A stretch of 64,000 nt of DNA from Linepithema humile (lineage: Eukaryota > Arthropoda > Insecta > Hymenoptera > Formicidae), in NCBI RefSeq assembly GCF_040581485.1, contig NC_090132.1, forward strand, positions 11,419,001-11,483,000. Direction: 5' to 3'. The stretch's first letter is position 1. Each line of letters begins with the position of its first letter. Positions 10,350-19,977 of this stretch are shown one piece after another. The position numbers were made by a program, and so were the translations under genes. Below the pieces are notes generated by a model that was not told where the DNA came from, ran no database searches, and saw only the letters and a list, made by a program, of their open reading frames with translations.

Positions 10350-11051
10350 CTAACCATTCCGCGGTACCGCAAACTCGTTAAAACCACGTCTGTAACGTCC
10401 ATCGTTAATCGCACTATCCTTGTCTATCACTAAAAATCCGTACTTGTGCTGCCAACATGCGTGACACAATGTACCGAAATCTTCGTACGTCATGTCCGTA
10501 TTCACATGATCGTTGTAGACGTGCTTAAGGTTTGTTCCATCCTGCTTGAATATTACGAGTAAATTCGCGTTGTCGCGCACGAGATGTTTCGGTATTTTTG
10601 CATACGTTTGGCATAGATAAAAACAATCGACCTTCGAATGTCGACCCATAGCAAAGTACTCACGTATCGCATTCTGCTTGTCGCACGCTATATCGTCGAA
10701 GACGAATACGGAATTCGGTAACGCCTCGCTGTGCGGTACAATTGTGTTGTTGTCCGAGAATGTAAAGTAGCCGATTTCATCGATCGATCCGAGCAATCTT
10801 TCGAGATATCGATACTTTGGTTGATTCAACGATTTCGAGTACACGTACACGTTTTCGAAACGTACACCGTTCGGACTTTCCAGCAGACTAATCATTACAT
10901 TGGTTTTACCGCAATTCGAGGGACCGCAAATGATACCGCGTATCGTGTTTGGCAGCATTTTACCGTGTCTGCACGCCTTCTCACAAACCCCTTGCGTCTT
11001 ATCATCCATGTTTTTCACACGGATCGTGTACGGTTGTTGTACAAATTTCAT
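10350..11051 (-). CDS. Polinton genome-packaging ATPase (A32/FtsK-HerA type), 233 aa
   Basis: The Walker A motif GPSNCGKT is at residues 43-50 and Walker B VFVFDDI at 115-121. Further conserved blocks are YFAMGRHSKVDCFYLCQTY and LVRDNANLLVIFKQD, typical of the A32-like DNA-packaging ATPases of Polintons and related dsDNA viruses. The protein would drive element DNA into capsids. The length is normal and the frame intact. It is transcribed divergently from the protease gene, with 181 bp between the starts. Confidence 0.95.
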   Translation of the reverse strand: MKFVQQPYTIRVKNMDDKTQGVCEKACRHGKMLPNTIRGIICGPSNCGKTNVMISLLESPNGVRFENVYVYSKSLNQPKYRYLERLLGSIDEIGYFTFSDNNTIVPHSEALPNSVFVFDDIACDKQNAIREYFAMGRHSKVDCFYLCQTYAKIPKHLVRDNANLLVIFKQDGTNLKHVYNDHVNTDMTYEDFGTLCHACWQHKYGFLVIDKDSAINDGRYRRGFNEFAVPRNG

Positions 11052-11154
11052 TTTTTCTTTACCAGACTCTTTCTCATCCTTGTTATTACGCGACGAGTGC
11101 GCAGCATCGGTTGTTGGAAAGAGCGGTACTGGTTAATGATCGATACGCGCCTCC

Positions 11155-11190
11155 TATTTATAGGTGAGCGCTGTCGAAACACACCTCAGT
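11155..11190 (+). promoter_or_regulatory. TATA box and initiator for the phospholipase/protease gene
   Basis: TATTTATAGG at 11155-11164 is followed at 31 bp by TCAGT at 11186-11190. A 12-codon frame starting at ATG 11198 ends in TGA overlapping the gene's ATG at 11233 (ATGA), so it could act as a short upstream ORF. Confidence 0.55.
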
Positions 11191-11232
11191 TGGAAATATG
11201 ATTTACACGCGATACGTTAGAATTCGCGCTCT

Positions 11233-12354
11233 ATGAAACGATACAAGGGTGCCGGTTTACTGAACAGTGTGATAAATCGACTACCGTTGGAGCTGCATAT
11301 ACCCGGCTACCAATTTTGCGGGCCGGGGACTCGTCTGCGGAAACGACTCGCGCGAGGGGATCGAGGTATCAATCCGTTGGACGCGGCGTGTCGCGATCAC
11401 GACATCGCGTACTCGCAAAACCGCGAATCAGCGGACCGCCACGCAGCCGATCGCGTTCTCGCCGATAAAGCGCGGGTGCGGATCACCGCTGCGGACGCGA
11501 CTCTCGGTAAGAGGGCTGCTGCTACCGCCGTATGGGCTGCTATGAAAGCAAAGACGAAATTGGGGATGGGTATGACAAAGAGAAAGAAGAAGAAGACCAA
11601 GAGGAGAACGCTTCCGACGGTGAAACGCGGTGGTATGTTACCGTTGTTACCGCTCTTGGGAGTCATCGGTTCGCTTGCCGGTGGAACGGCGGGTGTTGCA
11701 AAGGCGGTGAACGACTCTAAGGCCGCGCGACGACAACTCGAAGAGACGAAACGTCACAATAAAGCAATGGAAGGACGGAGGATTTATCTCGCTCCGTACA
11801 AGCGGGGCAAAGGATTGAAGAGAAAAAAAAACGTCGAAAAAACGATAGAGATGCCCACGGGTGCCACCACCAATCTACAGTTGTTACAAATAGCAAAGCG
11901 TATGCGAATACCGTATTTCCGAGGTGTCTACATGCGTAACGCTTTACCCGACAAGATACATAAAAATGAGAGCGGTATCGTGAATTTGGACGATGTCGAC
12001 GGGCCGGGCACGCATTGGGTGGCGTACGCCAAGAGAGGCGATCGCGCCGTATACTTTGACAGCTTTGGCAATTTGCAACCGCCGAAGGAGCTTACACGCT
12101 ACCTCGGAGACACCGATACAACGATAACGTACAATCGCACGGTCTACCAGACGTACGATCAAACGATCTGCGGACAATTGTGCCTCCTGTTCCTTCAGAA
12201 AATAAATATAAAAATCGATCCGCCATCAATCGACATCAGTCGTCGATGGAATCTCGACAATGTCGCTGACGCTCACTCTAAGCGGTGTTACGCCGTGCCC
12301 GTGACTCAAAGATCTCGTCGCGGGCCAACGCAGGATTCGGGATCCGTCGTGTAG
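11233..12354 (+). CDS. Fused phospholipase A2-like domain and adenain-like cysteine protease; C-terminus now LTR-derived
   Basis: Residues 23-60 form a parvovirus-type PLA2-like domain with Ca-loop YQFCGPG and the DxxCxxHD signature (D50, C53, H56, D57). A basic tract (116-125), a hydrophobic Gly/Ala/Leu segment (134-156) and GRRIYLAPYK follow, as in minor capsid proteins. Residues from about 207 form the protease: GTHWVAY (H261), FDSFG (D276), Q306 and CGQLC (C313). The Q-C spacing matches adenovirus protease. Such proteases mature capsid proteins, and PLA2 domains help virions cross membranes. The last 22 codons, from residue 352, come from the Gypsy LTR inserted at 12286. Directly after the right target duplication an in-frame TAA (20562) marks where the gene formerly ended. 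The catalytic parts are intact. Confidence 0.9.
   Translation: MKRYKGAGLLNSVINRLPLELHIPGYQFCGPGTRLRKRLARGDRGINPLDAACRDHDIAYSQNRESADRHAADRVLADKARVRITAADATLGKRAAATAVWAAMKAKTKLGMGMTKRKKKKTKRRTLPTVKRGGMLPLLPLLGVIGSLAGGTAGVAKAVNDSKAARRQLEETKRHNKAMEGRRIYLAPYKRGKGLKRKKNVEKTIEMPTGATTNLQLLQIAKRMRIPYFRGVYMRNALPDKIHKNESGIVNLDDVDGPGTHWVAYAKRGDRAVYFDSFGNLQPPKELTRYLGDTDTTITYNRTVYQTYDQTICGQLCLLFLQKINIKIDPPSIDISRRWNLDNVADAHSKRCYAVPVTQRSRRGPTQDSGSVV
12282..12285. repeat. Gypsy target-site duplication, left copy (GCGG)
   Basis: GCGG abuts the left LTR and is repeated at 20558-20561 after the right LTR. Confidence 0.9.
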
Positions 12355-12865
12355 GGCCAAGGGGGTTGATCCAAGGGAGATAATTATTGAACGATGTTCA
12401 ATGAGAAATAAAATATCTTTATTCACTTAACACTCGCGTACACTTTATTTAACGACTTCCTCACAGTCGTTACGATCGCGTAAGATACAAACTCGGAGTT
12501 CGCGATACCGACGTGCAGCTCGTGCTTAGATCAAACTTAAAACCCGTGGTGACGATCGAGTCACCTTCTTTTATACAGATCAGTATCGAGGTTAGCAACG
12601 TCTGCTTTCCGTGAATGCTGATCTACTTCGCTTGTTTGTGAGGCAATCCGCCGATCGTTTCCTCATGCGGTTAACGCCTCAGCGTTTAATTATAATCGAT
12701 TGTTACTTGTCTAAAGAATAGCATTGGCCAATATCTTTGTTAATTTTAAATACCTTATTCGTCTTTCTAAGAACGTGCGTCGAGTTGAAAGTTTTATTTG
12801 CTAATTCTTTAAACAATAGCGTTGCTAAATTAAAATATCTCGTTGTAGTCTTTCGACACACAACA
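12286..12865 (-). repeat. Gypsy 3' LTR (580 bp)
   Basis: TG...CA-bounded and identical to 19978-20557. It supplies the new C-terminal codons and stop of the Polinton protease gene. Confidence 0.95.
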
Positions 12866-12876
12866 TCCTTCCCCCC
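12866..12876 (-). promoter_or_regulatory. Polypurine tract of the Gypsy element
   Basis: The minus-strand purine run GGGGGGAAGGA directly precedes the 3' LTR, the expected position for plus-strand DNA priming. Confidence 0.75.
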
Positions 12877-12937
12877 GTTAGAAAAGAAAACGAAGGTTTT
12901 TAAACGGAGTTTTCGCATCTCTTATAAGTTTATATTT

Positions 12938-13936
12938 TTAATTTTTATTTCTTTTCTTAATTAACATTATAATTACGCCTATTGTTACGCTTATTATAAT
13001 AATTATGACGGCTACTGAACTTGTGACCATAGGATATATAAACGTTGGTTTATTAAATTGTATCGTCTCACTGTCTTTTAGTTCGTTATAAATATCTTTT
13101 GTCTTTTCTCCTAATTCCATAAGTTCACTAGGATTTTGAATAATTTTCTTTAATTTTATCGGCCGTATTATTATTTCATTGTCTTTCTTTGTGGCCGTCT
13201 CTTTTATTAATGTTAAATTAAATTGCGGTAAAAAGGCTTGAATGCTTGTATCCCGCATTTTCGAAAAGGCTTTAATGGTCATGTCCGTCGTAATTATTTT
13301 ACAATTTTTTGTTAATATTATTCTACCCGTGCGACTTATTACTACTTGTACATTTTCACGATTCTCGCATTGTATCGTTATTTCTTGTTCTTTATTCGCG
13401 GAGTATAGCCACGCGTTTTCTGTGTTTAGAGCAATCCAAATCGTTTGATTCGATCTTATGAATCTTATGTCGCACGTGTTTTTCTTAGCCAGCTTCGCAT
13501 ATAATTGCACTTCGCACAGTGCTCTCTGATTTATGTTATATACTGGACTATTTGACTTACAAATATACTGTTTTCCGATTGTTTTACATTTATCTACATT
13601 TTGTTCGGATAGAGTTACATAGGAAGCTAGTTCTAGATTGACAGCTATTATATGCTGGTTTACTTCGGTAAACGAAAATAGTGTTCCGTGATTAAAGATA
13701 GGTAGAGGAATTACCTTTATTAATTTGTATCTAGGATAGGATACCAATGGAAATTTTATTATACAATACACAGTATTATTTGCTACAAACGCAGTTACAG
13801 TAACAACTTGCTCCATTAGATGCCAACCGCTATTTTCTAAAACGAAGGGAAAGTGCGTTCCCTGAGGTAATTTTGGCGTAATCGCTCGCAGTTCGTTAAG
13901 AATTTGTTCTGTTGGGGTTACTCTAGGATTCAACAT
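12938..13936 (-). pseudogene. env: Env-like (insect F-type fusion glycoprotein) C-terminal portion, truncated
   Basis: A 332-aa frame at the env position ends in a hydrophobic membrane anchor (about residues 304-326, VTSSVAVIIIIISV) with a short basic tail KKRNKN. Several NxT/NxS sequons and paired cysteines fit an ectodomain. It resembles the membrane-proximal part of errantivirus or baculovirus F-like envelope proteins. No signal peptide, furin site or fusion-peptide region is visible, so the N-terminal half is missing or shifted out of frame. Assignment rests on position, topology and overall pattern. Confidence 0.65.
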
Positions 13937-14572
13937 TCCGTGTTCTGCGTACGTTATAAAATCATAGGCGTCTTGTACGTCGCGTTGTTATTTCTTCGCT
14001 CTTAATAACTAACAATGTGTCATTCCAAATTCGTGCATCTAAGTTATATAATCTTTTATTATTCCCACCGGCAGGCCCGTTTCGGGTTGCGTCGCTGAAG
14101 TCAACGTTCCGCTTAACGCGAGGTACCTACGAGCGAAATTCTCTTTATTTTATTATCTTCTGCAGGCGCAGCATTTTTTATTCTACCTGTCGCGAAGCTA
14201 CCGAAAGAAGGTTATTCATTATGTGTTTGACCATGCCTTCGTGCTCGTACGTAGTCTCGTTAGACGTAGCTTCGGGAACACGGCGTGTTTTGGCCGTGCG
14301 TTTCCCACCTATAACTCGCGTGTTCAGGCTGCGTGGTGCACAATTCGAGGGGGATTTGCCCCCTAGCTTTACGAGTAATCCCAAGCCTCCCAGCTCTGTG
14401 GAGAAGCCGGTCGCGACGGTAGTTCCTTGTATTGTTCGACGGGAATCTCCTCCGTTGGTGCTACTTGAGGAGGATGACTTTGTGCAGATGTGGGCGGATT
14501 GGGGTAGTTTATAAGTGAGTGTTTTTTATTATTATATGTTATTATTATCATGCATTGTTATAATAGTATTGT
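13937..14572 (-). other. Region between pol and env: no intact gene seen
   Basis: This 636-bp stretch should hold the start of env. In the env frame, codons continue upstream of 13936 for about 20 residues before a stop. The rest shows no recognisable domain. It may be decayed or rearranged env leader sequence. Confidence 0.4.
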
Positions 14573-15157
14573 TTATTCTTCTATGAATAATTTTAATCTG
14601 TTAGCATGTACGACCAAGCTTTTTCTGGCTGCTTTTATTGTATAATTTACGTCCGAATTCTTTTTAATTATTAAGTACGGACCTCTCCATAACGCATCTA
14701 ATTTTTTCGACCTGCCTCGTCGCAAAGCCTCGTCGTATAGCAGCACTTTGTCTCCTGCCCTAAAACTATTTTCTTTAGTCTTCTTATCGTATGTTTGTTT
14801 CGCTTTTATTTTTCCTTCCTGTGCATGAGCTTTTGCTACTTGGTGTGCCGCGCGCATTTTTTCTTTTAATTCTGCTATGTAATCATCGTACGTGTACGTG
14901 TTCTTTGCTGGCTGCATCAGAGCCGTAGGGAGTGTTGCGCGGTGCCCGTATACCAGCTCGAATGGAGTGTATCCCGTGGCTGTATGTGGCGTAGTATTAT
15001 ACGCGAACATGGCGAATGGTAACCAGGTATCCCAGTCGGTTTGATCTTCGTTTATATAATTGCGTAAATATTCTGCTAATGTTCTGTGTGATCTTTCCAG
15101 TGCACCATTGCTCTCTGGGTGATACGCGCTGGTTCTAATTTTTTCAATCTTCAACAA
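14573..15157 (-). pseudogene. pol: Gypsy integrase C-terminal part, out of frame with gag-pol
   Basis: The frame contains the third catalytic residue of integrase (NGALERSHRT, residues 17-26), then MFAYNTTPHTATGYTPFELVYG and the C-terminal SH3-like DNA-binding segment FRAGDKVLLYDEALRRGRSKKLDALWRGPY. It overlaps the end of the gag-pol frame by 14 bp. The join lies inside the integrase catalytic core, so this is a one-base mutation near 15170 rather than a programmed gag-pol shift. Confidence 0.9.
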
Positions 15158-18100
15158 CTTGCATGTATCCTATAAATACTTCGCTGAGAAAATTTGTTCC
15201 TTGGTCAGTCAGGATTTTTTCAGGGATTCCATATTCTAAAACGATTTTTGTCACGAATTCTCGCGCTATCGTGCTTGCCTCTTGATTATTTATAGGCATT
15301 GCCTTACTGAATTTCGTTAGATGATCTTGGAAAGTTAATATGTACTTGTTTCCGCTTTCCGTTTCTGTCATTGGCCCTACTATATCCAATGCGCATTTTT
15401 CAAACGGTTTATCCGGTGTATCTGTGAGAATCATGGGTGCTTTATTCCTTATCTTTAATTTATTTTTTTGACAATATTCGCATTTTGCGATGTATTTCTC
15501 GACGTCTTTCGTCAATCCTTTCCAATTATGCGTTAATCGTATGCGCTTGATAGTGCGCTGGATTCCTTGATGCCCGCCGATCGGTGCATCGTGATATTCA
15601 TATAATATTTGTTGTTTCTCTCCCTCTGTATATATCTTTCTTTCTTCCTTCTTATCTTCCTCTTCCTCTTCTTCCTCTTCTTCGCTTTCTCTCTCTCCGT
15701 CGACCGTGTGTATGCCGTGCGCGACGTTGCGACTTAACGCGTCAGCATTTGTATTGCTCTTCCCGGCCTTATGTACGATTTCATAGTCGTATTCTTCCAA
15801 TTTTAATCTCCATCGAATTAATCGTGAGCCTGGGTCGGTTACATTAAATAACCATACTAGTGGTTTATGGTCGGTTATGATCTTGAACTTTGTACCATAT
15901 ATATACGGACGAAAATGTTTGACCGCCCATACTATCGCCAGTAATTCTTTTTCGGTCGTATTATAATTTTGTTCCGCCTTTGAGAGAAGTCGGCTAGCGT
16001 ACGCTATTGGACGATCTTGTCCTATTTTTCCTTGAGATAATATTGCGCCTATCGCAAAATCAGATGCGTCTGTCGTGACTATAAATTCATTATTAAAATC
16101 AGGGTAATTTAATACCGGTGCAGTAATTAACTTGCTTTTTAGATTTTCGAACGCGTTTTCTTGCTCTTGCGTCCATTCAAATTTTACTCCTTTTTTTGTC
16201 AATTTAGTGAGAGGTTTCACTATTTTAGAAAAATTTTCTATGAATTTTCGATAATATCCGGCTAATCCAATGAATGACTGTATATCTTTTACTTTTTTCG
16301 GTGTTGGAAAATTTTTTACCGCTTGGATCTTTCCAGGGTCAGGTTTAATGCCTCCCTCTGTTATTATGTGGCCTAAGTAAACTACTTCTTTTCGAAGAAA
16401 TTCACATTTGTCCGGCTGTAATTTTAAATTATTTTCGCGAATTCTGTCGAATACTTCTGTTAAGCGGCGATTATGGTCTTCTAGACTAGTGCCGTAAATG
16501 ACAATATCGTCTAAATATACTAGACATCGTAAACCTTGAATTCCGGCCAATATTGTATTCATTAATCTTTGAAATGTCGCTGGAGCATTTTTAAGTCCGA
16601 ACGGCATTCTGTTGAACTCGTAGTGTCCATACGGCGTCGAAAATGCTGTTTTTTCTCTGTCTTTTTCCGCCATTGGAATTTGATGGTAACCAGATGCCAA
16701 ATCTAACGTTGTAAAATATTTTGAATTTCCCAACTGATCTAATATGTCAGTAATGTTTGGTAACGGGAAGGAATCTCCGATCGTTAAGTCGTTCAGTTTT
16801 CTAAAATCTACGACAACTCGTAATTTGGCTTTTCCTGATGCATCTGGTTTTTTAGGCACTACTAAAAGTGGCGCGTTCCACTGACTCGAACTTGGCCTTA
16901 TTATTTTGTTATTTAGCATTTCTGTCACTTGTCGGCTCACCTCTTCCTTATGTTTCTCCGGCAGCCGATAAGGTCTCGTATTCGCGGGCGCTGCTCCGGC
17001 TCGCGTGGCGATCTCATGTTTCATCGCCTGTGTGCTAGACAGTGGTTCTCCGTCGAGATGAAAAATATCGCAATAATTTTCGCTTATTTCCAGTATTGCT
17101 TTTTTCTCTTCTTCATTCAAATGGTCTATTCTTAAAAGATTTTTGACCTTGTTTTCACGTGACCTTGGAGTTGTTTCTTCCTTAACAGTTCCAATCGTGT
17201 GTACTTCCTCTTTTAGTTCCTCGAATTTTTCAATGTTCACGAAGGGCGTTTGAAAGTCTATTTCCTTGTCCGTGGTATTAATGACACTAACCGGGCAACA
17301 GTAGTCCTTTGCTTCCACTATGCAACTACCGATGATCACCCCTGGTTGTGTTTCCATTGTATGCACTATTCCCAGCGCATTTTTGCTTGTTGATGCTTTA
17401 ATTATTGTCTCGCTTCTGGGAGCTAGTTTTATGTTGTTATGCTGAAATAGTTTGAATGTCGTTCCCTCGACCGTCAATTTCTTTACGGGATAGTCCCATT
17501 TCGTGACGTATTTGTTTAAAAAGTCCGCTCCTAGAATACCTTCGTATCCTATTGGAAAGTCGTTTTTTACTACATGCATTTTATGCATTATTGTTTTATC
17601 TTTTAATGTTATATGCGCTTTTATCACGCCTAACGTGTCAGCTTTCTGTCCCGTGGCACCGACTAACGTTACCGTTTCGTCATATACGGGTGTTTCTTCT
17701 AATAGACTTTTTATTTTAATCAGAGTTAGTGTAGCTCCAGTATCCACAAGCATTGTTGCGTGTTCGTTTTTCGCTTCCACTATTGGTAACGCGATTAAAT
17801 CTAGATTTGCGTGTATTTTAGCTGTCTTATCTGTATGTGCTAACAACGCTTTTATGGGCCGTGTCTTTTTCTTGTTTGCTGCGTCATCTTCTTCGTCGCT
17901 GTCGGCCTTCTTTGCCTTATTCTCTTTAACTGTTCTATGTTGCGCGTTCTCTTTCGCATTCCCTTTTTCGGGTCGACCGTTTAATTGCCAGCACTCCTCC
18001 TGAAAGTGTCCGGGCTTTTTGCAATATTTGCAATATTTTTCTAATGCGTTTACTCTGTGTCCGTCAGCCTTCGGTAAACTGAATCGGTTCGCAAAACGAC

Positions 18101-19568
18101 TTGTACGGCACTCACGCCCGATATGCCCCCATTTTCCGCACTTTGCACATTGCGGTGTCTTTTCCCGCGCTTTATTCGTGGTTTTATAATAGGCATTATA
18201 TTTATTTAACGCTGGGCTTGGTCCTTGTATTTTTTCCTCAGCCGTTGCCACAGCAATAGCCTCTTGTAGCGTTCCGTAGTTCCTTGCGCGTACAATAGTT
18301 TTAATGTTATCTTGTAATCCTATCTGGAAATTTTGTAACGCCAAGTTTTGTACGGTGTTTTTAATAGTGTTTTTCTCCATAATCGTGTGAGTTTTTCCCT
18401 CTATCATTGATTCATAGAGTTTCATAGCGAGTTGGTCCACTCTCGAACCAAAGTTTTGAGCACTTTCACCTTGTTTTTGCTTCAGGGTATTAAACTCTAA
18501 TTGTAGGTGCGTAACACTCTTATGTGTAGTATAACCCCTTTCTATTTCCTGTTTCAATTGGGCGAACGATTGGATATTTCTCGTTTGGAAATCAAGTAAG
18601 ATTTTCCCTTTCAGTTTTGTGCACAGTATAGCCTTGAGTAATTGTAGCTCCTCTGTTGGATCTATGCTTTCCATCGCGTAGGTACTAGCACTTAAAAACT
18701 CCTGTATTCTATTTGATGTTGTTCCGTCGATTTCCGGTATTAGGCTTCGGGCTTCTTTCAACTGCATATAGTTGTTAGAATGGGTTGGCCTATTCCTTAC
18801 GTCAGCGGGGCCTTGGCCGTACGATACGTTTATTTCTGGTGCGTTCATCGTTCCCCGTGACGCGTTATTTAATTCACGGTTACTAGTTGATCCCTGTTGC
18901 TGCCCTTGTATACCGTATATTTGTGCGTTAAATCGTTCGTGCAAGTTAAGTATCTGTTCATGTAAATGTTCTTGCAGCACTTGCGTTTGCGTTCGCATCT
19001 CGCTTATCGCGTCTGCTAGTACTCCGATCTGTGTCTCTATTAAATTCTCTTGTATGTCGTTTGTGGCATTGGTCACATCCCCGTCTATGTTGATCTGTCG
19101 CCGCGGAGGCTCTCCGTCCTCAATTCGTGCGGTTACGTCGTTTGACGGTTGTGCCATTGTTATTTCGTAGTTTAACTCTCGCGGATCAAAGATACTACTA
19201 TCGTACGTAGTCGATGCAGTCTCAGTGCGCTCCGATATTCTACTCAATGGCCTCGTGGTTGTAGGCCTATCTTGGCGCGAATCCTCGCTTACTCCAAATA
19301 TTAAGCTGTTATCTAATTCGCGAAAAGGATATTCTCGCGTTGTTTCAACGTTTTCGTCGACGTTCGCGACGCTTTCGTCCCTATCGTTTACTACGAATTC
19401 TCGCGGTGTTTCGCGCGGTTCCCTCTCGGGGTTATTCAAAACGTTTATTGCGCGTCGTCCTTGGTCGCTTAACAACCAGGATTGATTCGGTTGTAAACCG
19501 GGGTCGTTTTGACTCGGATTACTGCCTAGCCAATATGAAAAACCGTGTCCTTCGCGTCTTTCGGACAT
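15144..19568 (-). CDS. gag-pol: Gypsy Gag-Pol polyprotein (1474 aa), ending prematurely in integrase
   Basis: Gag occupies about the first 550 residues, with matrix and capsid-like helices and two CCHC knuckles (CAKCGKWGHIGREC near residue 473, CKYCKKPGHFQEEC near 505). Then follow an aspartic protease (LVDTGATLTLI, about 605), reverse transcriptase with YLDDIVIYG (about 1014), RNase H (TTDASDFAIGAIL, about 1163), and integrase with an HHCC zinc domain (H...H...CEYCQK, about 1326) plus the first two Asp residues (LDIVGP, TDQGTN). Gag and Pol share one frame, as in some Gypsy lineages. An acidic low-complexity run (EEEEEEEEED, about 1300) precedes integrase. The stop comes between the second and third integrase catalytic residues because of a frameshift, so the product lacks integration activity. 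Confidence 0.93.
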   Translation of the reverse strand: MSERREGHGFSYWLGSNPSQNDPGLQPNQSWLLSDQGRRAINVLNNPEREPRETPREFVVNDRDESVANVDENVETTREYPFRELDNSLIFGVSEDSRQDRPTTTRPLSRISERTETASTTYDSSIFDPRELNYEITMAQPSNDVTARIEDGEPPRRQINIDGDVTNATNDIQENLIETQIGVLADAISEMRTQTQVLQEHLHEQILNLHERFNAQIYGIQGQQQGSTSNRELNNASRGTMNAPEINVSYGQGPADVRNRPTHSNNYMQLKEARSLIPEIDGTTSNRIQEFLSASTYAMESIDPTEELQLLKAILCTKLKGKILLDFQTRNIQSFAQLKQEIERGYTTHKSVTHLQLEFNTLKQKQGESAQNFGSRVDQLAMKLYESMIEGKTHTIMEKNTIKNTVQNLALQNFQIGLQDNIKTIVRARNYGTLQEAIAVATAEEKIQGPSPALNKYNAYYKTTNKAREKTPQCAKCGKWGHIGRECRTSRFANRFSLPKADGHRVNALEKYCKYCKKPGHFQEECWQLNGRPEKGNAKENAQHRTVKENKAKKADSDEEDDAANKKKTRPIKALLAHTDKTAKIHANLDLIALPIVEAKNEHATMLVDTGATLTLIKIKSLLEETPVYDETVTLVGATGQKADTLGVIKAHITLKDKTIMHKMHVVKNDFPIGYEGILGADFLNKYVTKWDYPVKKLTVEGTTFKLFQHNNIKLAPRSETIIKASTSKNALGIVHTMETQPGVIIGSCIVEAKDYCCPVSVINTTDKEIDFQTPFVNIEKFEELKEEVHTIGTVKEETTPRSRENKVKNLLRIDHLNEEEKKAILEISENYCDIFHLDGEPLSSTQAMKHEIATRAGAAPANTRPYRLPEKHKEEVSRQVTEMLNNKIIRPSSSQWNAPLLVVPKKPDASGKAKLRVVVDFRKLNDLTIGDSFPLPNITDILDQLGNSKYFTTLDLASGYHQIPMAEKDREKTAFSTPYGHYEFNRMPFGLKNAPATFQRLMNTILAGIQGLRCLVYLDDIVIYGTSLEDHNRRLTEVFDRIRENNLKLQPDKCEFLRKEVVYLGHIITEGGIKPDPGKIQAVKNFPTPKKVKDIQSFIGLAGYYRKFIENFSKIVKPLTKLTKKGVKFEWTQEQENAFENLKSKLITAPVLNYPDFNNEFIVTTDASDFAIGAILSQGKIGQDRPIAYASRLLSKAEQNYNTTEKELLAIVWAVKHFRPYIYGTKFKIITDHKPLVWLFNVTDPGSRLIRWRLKLEEYDYEIVHKAGKSNTNADALSRNVAHGIHTVDGERESEEEEEEEEEDKKEERKIYTEGEKQQILYEYHDAPIGGHQGIQRTIKRIRLTHNWKGLTKDVEKYIAKCEYCQKNKLKIRNKAPMILTDTPDKPFEKCALDIVGPMTETESGNKYILTFQDHLTKFSKAMPINNQEASTIAREFVTKIVLEYGIPEKILTDQGTNFLSEVFIGYMQVVED

Positions 19569-19977
19569 TCGCTCTTATTTTACTAATGTGTCTTTATTTC
19601 GACTTACATTAATACGCTCGCTCGCATGGTGTTGCGTTGCTCGCTGCCCAGTGCTTCGTGGTGAGGTAGGTCACGTCCCGTTCTCGCTGTGCAGTGGCCC
19701 TTGCTCGGATTTCGCTGACTCTGCTTGGTCGTTGTGCTCCGTGGGACTTTCTCAGCTGCTTATTGCTCGAACTGCCTTGACTGGACCGCTTCCTCGTGGA
19801 GGTTTTATTTTCTCTTCTCACTTTCACTTTTCGCACTTCTAGTTTCTGCGTTGTTTTCGGCCACGCTGTTCCCTCGGGTTGATCGTCTTGGTCCTGCTGC
19901 CGTGCCCAGGCCACCAGGGTGTCCACCAACAGCCGGACTACGGTGAAGAAGACGGATCCCACCGCTGCCACCAAAAT
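19569..19977 (-). other. Gypsy 5' leader with primer-binding site
   Basis: A 409-bp untranslated leader lies between the 5' LTR and the gag start. The sequence next to the LTR on the minus strand, ATTTTGGTGGCAGCGG, contains a TGG start as expected for tRNA priming. I cannot name the tRNA. Confidence 0.6.

Noticed and set aside
14017..14514. Plus-strand 165-codon frame in the pol-env gap of the Gypsy element
   Set aside because: Opposite to all element genes, without motif or signal; most likely a chance frame.
15144..15170. Programmed ribosomal frameshift between the two Gypsy pol pieces
   Set aside because: The break lies inside the integrase catalytic core and lacks a slippery heptamer, so it is a mutation rather than a regulated site.
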